The translations under genes were made by a program, and so were the position numbers. From Pseudomonas canadensis (GTDB taxonomy: Bacteria > Pseudomonadota > Gammaproteobacteria > Pseudomonadales > Pseudomonadaceae), in NCBI RefSeq assembly GCF_000503215.1, contig NZ_AYTD01000018.1, forward strand, positions 1 to 64,000: a stretch of DNA of 64,000 nt, written 5' to 3'. Under the pieces are notes generated by a model that did no database searches, had not been told where the DNA came from, and was given only the letters and a program-made list of their open reading frames with translations. Below are positions 54,077-61,439 of this stretch, one piece after another (the stretch's first letter is position 1; the number at the start of each line of letters is the position of its first letter).

Positions 54077-55630
54077 ATGCCCGCGACTGCCCGCTTCCCT
54101 GCCCTGCCCTATTGCTTCGCCTTGATCCTCGGCCTGCTGGCCCTGTTCGCTTACTGGTATGGCCTCGGCCGGCCCGTGGTGCTGCCCGACGTCGCCAGCG
54201 CCACGCACAAGATGCATTGCGCGTCCTATACACCGTTCGATAAAGACCAATCGCCGTTCGACCAGCCATTCACGCTGCGTCCGGAGCGCATGGACGCTGA
54301 TCTCGCCCTGCTGGCCACTCGCTTCGAGTGCATTCGCACTTACTCTATGACCGGCCTGGAAGCCTTGCCGGACATGGCGCGCAAGCACGGGCTGAAGGTA
54401 ATGGCCGGGGCCTGGGTCAGCAGTGACCCGGTGGCGACCGCAAAAGAAATCAACGAATTGATCGCATCGGCCAACGCCCACCCGGATGTCGTAACCTCGG
54501 TGATCGTCGGCAACGAAGCATTGCTACGCAAGGAAGTGACCGCCAAGCAGCTGGTGGCGCTGATCCAGACGGTCAAGAGCCAGATCAAGCAGCCTGTGAC
54601 CTACGCGGATGTGTGGGAGTTCTGGCTGCAGCACCCGGAAATCGCCCCGGCGGTGGATTTCCTGACCATCCACCTGTTGCCTTACTGGGAAGATGACCCG
54701 TCGGGCATCGACCAGGCCCTCAAGCACGTGGGCGATGTGCGCCAGACCTTCGGCAACAAGTTTGCGCCCAAGGACATACTCATCGGTGAAACCGGCTGGC
54801 CAAGCGAAGGCCGCCAGCGCGAAACGGCCGTGCCGAGCCGGGTTAATGAAGCCAAGTTCATGCGCGGCTTCGTGGCCATGGCCGAGGCCAATGGCTGGCG
54901 TTACAACCTGATCGAAGCCTTTGACCAGCCGTGGAAGCGTGCCAGTGAAGGCGCCGTGGGTGGTTACTGGGGCCTGTTTGATGCCGATCGCCAGGACAAG
55001 GGCATCCTCGCCGGGCCGGTGACCAATGTGCCGTACTGGCCGCTGTGGTTGGGCGTCGGCGGGATTATCCTGCTGGGCACCCTCGCATTGGGTGGTCGAG
55101 TACGCAGCGCGCGTGCCGCGCTTGCCCTGCCGTTGTTGGGCGCCGTTGCGGCCTGCTCCATTGGCACCTGGGCCGAGCTGACCCGCGTGACGGCGCGCTT
55201 CAATGATGAATGGATGTGGGCTGGGTTGCTGCTGGTGTTGAACCTGCTGGTGCTGGCCCATGCGGCCTTGGCCTTGAGTGCACAGGAAGGTTGGCGTGAG
55301 CGGGCGTTCAACTGGCTGGAGCAACGCGCAGGCTGGCTGGTGGCGATTGCCGGGTTTGCCGGAGCGGTAATGATGCTGGCATTGGTCTTCGACCCGCGCT
55401 ACCGCAGCTTTCCGAGCGCGGCGCTGGTGTTGCCGGCCCTGGTGTACGTGATACGTCCGGTGACGGGACCGCGTCGGGAGATTGCGTTGCTGGCCTTTAT
55501 CATCGGTGCGGGCATTGCGCCGCAGTTGTACCGTGAGGGGTTATTGAACCAGCAGGCTTGGGGCTGGGCGGTAGTGAGCCTGCTCATGACGGCAGCCTTG
55601 TGGCGCTGCTTGCGGGCACGCAAGACTTAA
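54077..55630 (+). CDS. GH17-family glycoside hydrolase/transferase membrane protein
   Basis: This 517-residue protein has an N-terminal membrane anchor (about 9-29) and a GH17 catalytic domain at about 35-300, then about seven membrane helices to the end. Catalytic residues are Glu in VIVGNEALLR (acid/base) and Glu in LIGETGWPSEG (nucleophile). GH17 enzymes of this type with a C-terminal membrane domain act as beta-glucan glucanosyltransferases in proteobacteria. They may shape periplasmic cyclic glucans. The ATG at 54077 is preferred to one at 54044; neither has a strong ribosome-binding site. Confidence 0.88.
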   Translation: MPATARFPALPYCFALILGLLALFAYWYGLGRPVVLPDVASATHKMHCASYTPFDKDQSPFDQPFTLRPERMDADLALLATRFECIRTYSMTGLEALPDMARKHGLKVMAGAWVSSDPVATAKEINELIASANAHPDVVTSVIVGNEALLRKEVTAKQLVALIQTVKSQIKQPVTYADVWEFWLQHPEIAPAVDFLTIHLLPYWEDDPSGIDQALKHVGDVRQTFGNKFAPKDILIGETGWPSEGRQRETAVPSRVNEAKFMRGFVAMAEANGWRYNLIEAFDQPWKRASEGAVGGYWGLFDADRQDKGILAGPVTNVPYWPLWLGVGGIILLGTLALGGRVRSARAALALPLLGAVAACSIGTWAELTRVTARFNDEWMWAGLLLVLNLLVLAHAALALSAQEGWRERAFNWLEQRAGWLVAIAGFAGAVMMLALVFDPRYRSFPSAALVLPALVYVIRPVTGPRREIALLAFIIGAGIAPQLYREGLLNQQAWGWAVVSLLMTAALWRCLRARKT

Positions 55631-55637
55631 GACCGCT

Positions 55638-55718
55638 TTCGCGAGCAAGCCCGCTCCCACATTCGACCGCATTCCAAGGATGTACTCGGTCAAATGTGGG
55701 AGCGGGCTTGCTCGCGAA
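55638..55718. repeat. REPIN, GGGAGCGGGCTTGCTCGCGAA type
   Basis: Inverted TTCGCGAGCAAGCCCGCTCCC and GGGAGCGGGCTTGCTCGCGAA arms surround a spacer of about 40 nt between two convergent genes. It is the same type as the one at 30567. Confidence 0.88.
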
Positions 55719-55727
55719 GAGGCCCTA

Positions 55728-56096
55728 TCAGGCGCCGCGGGGCTTCCTGACCAACCGCAACCCCGCAATCACCACGGCAAACACCGCAAACGTGGTGTTG
55801 TACAACGCCAGTGCCGGCAACCCGAACACCATCCCCAGCACCGCCAACCCCCACCCCGCCCGACCCGGCACGAAAAACGCCAGCACCGACGTGATCAACG
55901 CCGTCCAGCCCAGCACCTTGAAGTGGATCATCAACCCTAGGTTCGAACGCAGCTGGCATTCCCAGCGGCTCGCCTCGTCCGCGCAGAGGCCCACCCACTG
56001 GCCATCTTCCATAAAGCCATAGCGCGCACCGTAACTGGCGGCCAGCCACAGCGGCAGTGCAATAAGCAGCAAAATCAGCGGCAAACGACGGGACAT
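55728..56096 (-). CDS. Small hypothetical membrane protein
   Basis: This 122-residue protein has about four hydrophobic stretches (6-21, 58-75, 80-97, 100-116). Two Cys residues in GLCADEASRWECQL are exposed between helices. It is not recognised as a named family. It lies alone, convergent with the GH17 gene and divergent from the exported hydrolase. Confidence 0.8.
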   Translation of the reverse strand: MSRRLPLILLLIALPLWLAASYGARYGFMEDGQWVGLCADEASRWECQLRSNLGLMIHFKVLGWTALITSVLAFFVPGRAGWGLAVLGMVFGLPALALYNTTFAVFAVVIAGLRLVRKPRGA

Positions 56097-56333
56097 GGGG
56101 TACTCCGATAGGCAAAAACGGCGCTCAGCTTAATGCCCCGGCAGCCGTTAGCAAGGCGCATACACACAATTAGTGTTCACCAAAGCGTGGCAAAGTGTAT
56201 CGTCTGGCTACTATTACCCCGATTCCGACGTTTTTTTTCCGACATTTCGTGCCGCGTGATGGCACTTCGGCGACTGGACGGCGGTCATAGCCTGCGAACT
56301 TCATTAAGTACGTTTCCTCCTAGGGATTAAGTC

Positions 56334-57632
56334 ATGCTCCGTTCCTTGCGCTGTGCTGCCTTGCTGGGCAGCCTTTTTCTGAGTGCGTCAGCACTGGCCG
56401 TCGACATTGACCAAGCCAGCTATGGCTACCCTTTGACCAACCCGTTTGAAGCCACCATCGCCACCACGCCGCCTGACCTTCGGCCGAAATTGCCGAGCGA
56501 TGACGAGATCAATCAGTCCGACTACACCCTGAACATGCGCCCCGAGCGCGAATTCAGCCTGCCGGACAACTTTTGGGCGGTGAAGAAACTCACCTACCGC
56601 ATCGCCAAGCAGGACCGCGCCGCGCCGCTGATCTTCCTGATCGCGGGCACCGGTGCGCGCTTCGACAGCAGCATCAACGAATACCTGAAAAAGCTGTATT
56701 ACCAGGCCGGCTACCACGTGGTGCAACTGTCGTCGCCCACCAGCTTCGACTTCATCAGTGCCGCCTCGCGCTTCGCCACGCCGGGCATCACCCAGGAAGA
56801 CGCCGAAGACATGTACCGCGTGATGCAAGCCGTGCGCGCGCAGAACGCTTCGTTGCCAGTGACTGACTTCTACCTCACCGGCTACAGCCTCGGTGCCCTG
56901 GATGCAGCGTTCGTCAGCAAGCTCGACGAGACGCGCCGCAGTTTCAACTTCAAGAAAGTCTTGTTGCTGAACCCGCCGGTCAACCTCTACACCTCGATCA
57001 CCAACCTCGACAAGCTGGTGCAGACCGAGGTGAAAGGCATCAACAACACCACCACCTTCTATGAGCTGGTGCTGAACAAGCTGACCCGCTACTTCCAGCA
57101 AAAGGGCTACATCGACCTGAACGACGCCCTGCTCTACGACTTCCAGCAATCCAAGCAGCACCTGACCAACGAACAGATGGCCATGCTGATCGGCACCTCG
57201 TTCCGCTTCTCGGCAGCCGACATCGCCTTTACCTCGGACCTGATCAACCGCCGCGGACTGATCATCCCGCCGAAGTACCCGATCACCGAAGGCACCAGCC
57301 TCACGCCATTCCTCAAGCGTGCACTGCAGTGCGACTTCGACTGCTACCTCACCGAACAAGTGATCCCAATGTGGCGCGCCCGTTCCGACGGCGGCAGCCT
57401 GCTGCAACTGATCGACCAGGTCAGCCTGTATGCCCTCAAGGACTACCTGCACACCAACCCGAAGATCGCCGTCATGCACAACGCCGACGACGTGATCCTC
57501 GGCCCTGGCGACCTCGGCTTCCTGCGTAAAACCTTCGGCGATCGCTTGACCGTCTACCCGCTGGGCGGCCATTGCGGCAACCTCAATTACCGCGTCAACG
57601 CCGACGCTATGCTGGAGTTCTTCCGTGGCTAA
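56334..57632 (+). CDS. Exported alpha/beta hydrolase-like protein, paired with an MlaA homologue
   Basis: This 432-residue protein has a signal peptide (SLFLSASALA, about 23 residues). Its alpha/beta hydrolase features are the elbow GYSLGA near 190, an acidic/His region in MHNADDVILGPGD, and a late His in PLGGHCGN. Database labels as a serine/threonine kinase have been seen for related proteins and have no support here. The stop overlaps the MlaA-like gene by 8 nt. With MlaA in outer-membrane lipid transport, a periplasmic lipid esterase or acyltransferase role is a plausible inference. Confidence 0.85.
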   Translation: MLRSLRCAALLGSLFLSASALAVDIDQASYGYPLTNPFEATIATTPPDLRPKLPSDDEINQSDYTLNMRPEREFSLPDNFWAVKKLTYRIAKQDRAAPLIFLIAGTGARFDSSINEYLKKLYYQAGYHVVQLSSPTSFDFISAASRFATPGITQEDAEDMYRVMQAVRAQNASLPVTDFYLTGYSLGALDAAFVSKLDETRRSFNFKKVLLLNPPVNLYTSITNLDKLVQTEVKGINNTTTFYELVLNKLTRYFQQKGYIDLNDALLYDFQQSKQHLTNEQMAMLIGTSFRFSAADIAFTSDLINRRGLIIPPKYPITEGTSLTPFLKRALQCDFDCYLTEQVIPMWRARSDGGSLLQLIDQVSLYALKDYLHTNPKIAVMHNADDVILGPGDLGFLRKTFGDRLTVYPLGGHCGNLNYRVNADAMLEFFRG

Positions 57633-58413
57633 ATATCTTCTGCTGCTTGCCGCCCTGATGTGCGCAGGCGTGGCCAATGCCGACAACAGCAAGGCCCACG
57701 AGCCGGTCAATGTCGGCGCCGACGGTTTCAAGGAGCCGCTGACCAAGCTCAAGTTCAACCCAGGGCTGGACCAGCGTGAGTTCGAGCGCTCATCGCTCAC
57801 CGCACTCAACGTGTATGACCCGCTGGAATCGTGGAACCGTCGCGTGTACCACTTCAACTACCGCTTCGACCAATGGGTGTTCCTGCCGGTGGTCGACGGC
57901 TACCGCTACGTCACCCCGAGTTTCCTGCGCACCGGCGTGAGCAACTTCTTCAACAACCTGGGCGACGTGCCCAACCTGTTGAACAGCCTGCTGCAACTCA
58001 AGGGGCATCGCTCCCTGGAAACCACCGGCCGCCTGTTGGTCAACACCACTATCGGCATCGCCGGCCTGTGGGACCCGGCGACCGCCATGGGCCTGCCGCG
58101 CCAGAGCGAAGACTTTGGCCAGACCCTGGGCTTCTACGGCGTACCCGGCGGCGCGTATGTGGTGCTGCCGATCTTCGGCCCATCGAACCTGCGCGACACC
58201 ACCGGCCTGATCGTCGACTACGGTGCCGAAACCCAGATCAACTTCCTCAATGTGTCCGAAGTCAGCTCCAACCACCCGGAAATCTGGGCATTGCGCGCAG
58301 TGGACAAGCGTTATCAGACCAGCTTCCGGTATGGCCAGATGAACTCGCCGTTCGAGTACGAGAAGGTGCGCTACATCTATACGGAATCGCGAAAGCTGCA
58401 GATTGCCGAGTAA
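57625..58413 (+). CDS. MlaA/VacJ-family outer membrane lipid asymmetry protein
   Basis: This 262-residue protein matches the VacJ family: DPLESWNRRVYHFNY, VPNLLNSLLQLK, TTIGIAGLWDPA and EDFGQTLGFYGV are all conserved. MlaA removes misplaced phospholipids from the outer leaflet and passes them to MlaC. Here the signal sequence ends ANA before DNS, and the only Cys nearby (LMC) does not fit a lipobox, so the protein may not be lipidated. It is encoded beside an exported hydrolase, apart from the mla core operon, so a specialised paralogue is likely. A terminator follows. Confidence 0.93.
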   Translation: MAKYLLLLAALMCAGVANADNSKAHEPVNVGADGFKEPLTKLKFNPGLDQREFERSSLTALNVYDPLESWNRRVYHFNYRFDQWVFLPVVDGYRYVTPSFLRTGVSNFFNNLGDVPNLLNSLLQLKGHRSLETTGRLLVNTTIGIAGLWDPATAMGLPRQSEDFGQTLGFYGVPGGAYVVLPIFGPSNLRDTTGLIVDYGAETQINFLNVSEVSSNHPEIWALRAVDKRYQTSFRYGQMNSPFEYEKVRYIYTESRKLQIAE

Positions 58414-58421
58414 ACGCCCAC

Positions 58422-58453
58422 AAAAAAGGCCATTCGATTGAATGGCCTTTTTT
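58422..58453 (+). terminator. Intrinsic terminator of the hydrolase/MlaA operon
   Basis: AAAAAAGGCCATTC and GAATGGCCTTTTTT flank GATT. The T-run follows on the plus strand, so it ends the MlaA-like gene transcript. Confidence 0.92.
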
Positions 58454-58479
58454 ATTGCGGTTACGGTAAGCCCGGTCTG

Positions 58480-58851
58480 TTAAGAATGTTCGACATCACG
58501 GCAAGGCAATCCGTAGTTATTCTCCCCCTTGTCGCCTTTTCTAAGCAGTCGGATGGTCACAACTAATAAACCCACGAACGGTAGCGCATACCACAGGATA
58601 TAAGCGCCAGTCGTGTTCACATCGTGAAGCCGCCTAAATGTTACAGATAGCCGGGGGATGATCGTAAGTACAACGTAAACGCCTAGCGGGATATAAAACC
58701 ACTTGCTGTAGGCAACCCCGGCCCAGCCTGCTACTACAATTGAGCCGTACATCAGCAGGTAGTCTAAAACTGCAAACGCCCAATACTCCCTTCTACAAGC
58801 GCGCCCGCTGAAGTTGGCATAGTTTTTTATCGCCTGAAAACACCAGTTCAT
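58480..58851 (-). CDS. DUF805 membrane protein
   Basis: This 123-residue inner-membrane protein has the DUF805 motif GRACRREYWAF near 16-26 and FRRLHDVNTTG. It has about four hydrophobic segments. The function is unknown. Codon use is AT-richer than that of its neighbours (many ATA, TTA and AGT codons), which suggests recent transfer. Convergent with the MlaA-like gene. Confidence 0.85.
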   Translation of the reverse strand: MNWCFQAIKNYANFSGRACRREYWAFAVLDYLLMYGSIVVAGWAGVAYSKWFYIPLGVYVVLTIIPRLSVTFRRLHDVNTTGAYILWYALPFVGLLVVTIRLLRKGDKGENNYGLPCRDVEHS

Positions 58852-58989
58852 CCTTAACTCCCTACTCGATCCGTTTTCTTAGTGCGTGACTTCACGGGAA
58901 GGCACGCGACGCATCCTATAAATGCCTTGAAAACCGAACTGTAGGATTAAGCTTAAACAACTTTTCAGTCTGTATTCGCTGCGAACTAA

Positions 58990-59904
58990 TCAGCGCTTAA
59001 CGGCTCGCCATACCCTGCCAACTACTTGCACGACGACCAACACCACCGCCCCGGCAATGATCCCCGCCACGCCATTCAGCAGCGTCGGCACCAACCACGC
59101 CACCCCGCCTGCGCCCTGGCTGACCGTCTCGATCCAGTGATGCACCACCGGCACGCCGTGGGTGAGAATCCCGCCGCCCACCAGGAACATCGCCGCCGTA
59201 CCGATTACCGACAGGCTCTTCATCATGTACGGCGCCGCACGCAGGATGGCACCACCGATGCTGCGCGCCGCCTGGCCAGGTTTCTGGGTGAGCCACAGGC
59301 CCAGGTCATCCAGCTTGACGATGCCGGCCACCAGCCCGTAGACACCCACGGTCATGACGATGGCAATGCCGGACAGCACGATCACCTGCTGCATCAAGGG
59401 CGCATCGGCCACGGTGCCGAGGGTGATGGCGATGATTTCGGCGGAGAGGATGAAGTCGGTACGGATGGCGCCTTTGATCTTATCCTTTTCGAAGGCTACC
59501 AAGTCGGTTGCCGGGTCCGAGACGGCCTCGACCAACTGCACATGTTGCGCATGGTCTTCATCTTTGCTGTGCAGGAATTTATGCGCCAGCTTCTCGAACC
59601 CTTCGAAACACAGGTAGGCACCGCCGAGCATCAACAACGGCGTCACCGCCCACGGTGCAAACGCGCTGATCAATAAAGCCGCTGGCACCAGGATCAACTT
59701 GTTGACGAAGGACCCCTTGGCCACCGCCCACACCACGGGAATTTCCCGCTCGGCACGCACGCCGGAGACCTGTTGGGCATTGAGGGCGAGGTCATCACCC
59801 AGGACGCCAGCGGTCTTCTTTGCCGCCATTTTTGTCATCAGGGCAACGTCATCGAGTACTGCGGCGATATCGTCGATCAACACCAACAAGCTGCTTCCTG
59901 CCAT
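58990..59904 (-). CDS. DUF808 membrane protein (YedI-like)
   Basis: This 304-residue inner-membrane protein has about five to six hydrophobic segments. The DUF808 start MAGSSLLVLIDDIAAVLDD is typical of the family and TKMAAKKTAGVLGDDLALNA follows. The function is unknown. It is divergent from the TetR gene and ends with basic WRAVKR. Confidence 0.88.
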   Translation of the reverse strand: MAGSSLLVLIDDIAAVLDDVALMTKMAAKKTAGVLGDDLALNAQQVSGVRAEREIPVVWAVAKGSFVNKLILVPAALLISAFAPWAVTPLLMLGGAYLCFEGFEKLAHKFLHSKDEDHAQHVQLVEAVSDPATDLVAFEKDKIKGAIRTDFILSAEIIAITLGTVADAPLMQQVIVLSGIAIVMTVGVYGLVAGIVKLDDLGLWLTQKPGQAARSIGGAILRAAPYMMKSLSVIGTAAMFLVGGGILTHGVPVVHHWIETVSQGAGGVAWLVPTLLNGVAGIIAGAVVLVVVQVVGRVWRAVKR

Positions 59905-60038
59905 GAATCGCGCTTCCGTAAGAGTGGGATGACGCGAGCATAGCGCGGCGCAAGGCCCGGCGGGCAGATTGTTGAGGCTCGCAGATGGCCGGTGCTACCA
60001 TGCGCAACCGCCAGTCTTGGCAAGGAAACTCCAGGTTT

Positions 60039-60644
60039 ATGAGCACCATTCGCGAGCGCAACAAAGAAAAGATCCTGCGGGCGGCCAGCGAGGAGTTTGC
60101 CGACAAGGGCTTCGCCGCGACCAAAACCAGCGACATCGCCGCCAAGGCTGGGCTGCCCAAGCCCAACGTCTATTACTACTTCAAGTCCAAGGACAACCTC
60201 TACCGCGAGGTGCTCGAGAGCATTATCGAGCCGATCCTGGCCGCTTCCACGCCGTTCAACCCGGACGGCGCGCCCAAGGAAGTACTGAGCAACTACATCC
60301 GCTCGAAAATCCGTATCTCCCGCGACCTGCCATTTGCCTCCAAGGTCTTTGCCAGCGAAATCATGCACGGCGCCCCGCACCTCAGCGCCGACCAGGTCGA
60401 ACAGCTCAACGCCCAGGCCAAGCACAACATCGCCTGCATCCAGGACTGGGTAGATCGCGGCCTGATTGCGCCGATTGAACCCAATCACTTGATGTTCACC
60501 ATCTGGGCGGCGACGCAGACCTATGCGGATTTTGACTGGCAGATCTCGGCGGTGACCGGGAAGGCCAAGCTGGATGAGGCGGATTACGAGGCGGCGGCGC
60601 AGACGATCATCCGGCTGGTGCTCAAAGGCTGCGAGCCGGACTGA
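60039..60644 (+). CDS. TetR-family regulator (RutR-like C-terminal type)
   Basis: This 201-residue repressor has a helix-turn-helix at about 8-55 (TSDIAAKAGLPKPNVYYYFKSK) and a C-terminal ligand domain like the RutR/YcdC type. In Pseudomonas such regulators lie near purine or pyrimidine breakdown genes, and this one lies by the glyoxylate genes. It might control them, but no operator match is shown. The start at 60039 is preferred because AAGGAAAC lies upstream. A REPIN follows. Confidence 0.88.
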   Translation: MSTIRERNKEKILRAASEEFADKGFAATKTSDIAAKAGLPKPNVYYYFKSKDNLYREVLESIIEPILAASTPFNPDGAPKEVLSNYIRSKIRISRDLPFASKVFASEIMHGAPHLSADQVEQLNAQAKHNIACIQDWVDRGLIAPIEPNHLMFTIWAATQTYADFDWQISAVTGKAKLDEADYEAAAQTIIRLVLKGCEPD

Positions 60645-60650
60645 CCTTGG

Positions 60651-60731
60651 TAGGAGCCGGCTTGCCGGCGATGAGACTTTCATATTCTGCGGCGCTCTTT
60701 CGAGCGCCATCGCCGGCAAGCCGGCTCCTAC
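60651..60731. repeat. REPIN, GTAGGAGCCGGCTTGCCGGCG type
   Basis: GTAGGAGCCGGCTTGCCGGC and GCCGGCAAGCCGGCTCCTAC surround a spacer of about 40 nt between convergent genes. It is the same type as the one at 8331. Confidence 0.88.
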
Positions 60732-60742
60732 AAAGGGTGGTG

Positions 60743-61183
60743 TCAGGCTGATACGCCGGCGTCTGCCAACAGCCCGATCTCCTCGATCGCCGTGATCGCA
60801 CACTGCTCATCAATGTCCGACGTATCCCCGCTGATCCCGATCGCCCCCAGCACCGCGCCTTCCTGATTTCGAATCAATACCCCACCCGGCGCAGGCACCA
60901 CGCTGCCCTGCCCCAAACTGTTCAACGCCGCGATAAACGCCGGTCGCTGCTGCGCGTCCAGTGCCAGCAGGCGCGAGCCCTTGCCAAGGGCAATTGCGCC
61001 CCAGGCCTTGCCGATGGCGATTTGCGGGCGCAGCAGGCTGGCGCCGTCTTCGCGTTGCAGGGTGATCAAATGGCCGCCGCTGTCGAGCACGGCGATGGTC
61101 AGCGGCGCAGCGCAGATGGTGCGCCCTGCACTGAGGGCCTGGCTGGCCAGTTGGGTGGCGACTTTCAAGGTTAAAGCGCTCAT
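60743..61183 (-). CDS. GlcG/HbpS-family protein
   Basis: This 146-residue protein has the family core: LDSGGHLITLQREDGA near 33-48, then AIGKAWGAIAL and GAIGISGDTSDIDEQCA. Members are often encoded beside glycolate or glyoxylate genes. Their function is uncertain, though some bind heme or cobalamin. It is divergent from gcl, and the first TTGTATACAA site lies 92 nt upstream. Confidence 0.9.
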   Translation of the reverse strand: MSALTLKVATQLASQALSAGRTICAAPLTIAVLDSGGHLITLQREDGASLLRPQIAIGKAWGAIALGKGSRLLALDAQQRPAFIAALNSLGQGSVVPAPGGVLIRNQEGAVLGAIGISGDTSDIDEQCAITAIEEIGLLADAGVSA

Positions 61184-61274
61184 GGTGCCGTCCTTCTTTT
61201 GTTATTGGGAAAGCGATGGAGGTCTGAATGATCAGATGCTCGATCAAACAAATAGAACACAATGACCTTTAATT

Positions 61275-61284
61275 TTGTATACAA
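61275..61284. promoter_or_regulatory. TTGTATACAA operator candidate, site 1
   Basis: This perfect 10-bp palindrome lies in the divergent region, 92 nt before the GlcG-like gene. An identical site at 61403-61412 lies close to gcl. TTGTATACAA-type sites are bound by several GntR-family regulators; the regulator here is unknown. Confidence 0.6.
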
Positions 61285-61402
61285 TATTTTCGCACAAAGG
61301 CTCCATGCGTCGAAAAAAGCCGTTCCGACGAACGCATAGGCCAGTTTATAAAATGCATTGACCTACGCCGCTCGCCGTGAATACACTTTGTCCAGACACC
61401 AC

Positions 61403-61412
61403 TTGTATACAA
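61403..61412. promoter_or_regulatory. TTGTATACAA operator candidate, site 2
   Basis: This is the second identical palindrome, 27 nt before the gcl ATG and 128 bp from site 1, centre to centre (about twelve helical turns). This spacing would place both sites on the same face of the helix and could allow looping between the two genes. Confidence 0.6.
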
Positions 61413-61439
61413 TTACAAAACGCAAGAGGCACCAATATC

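Noticed and set aside
55690..56115. 141-codon open frame on the minus strand overlapping the small membrane protein
   Set aside because: It is in another frame over the same DNA, starts ahead of it without a better ribosome-binding site, and shows no membrane or domain pattern.
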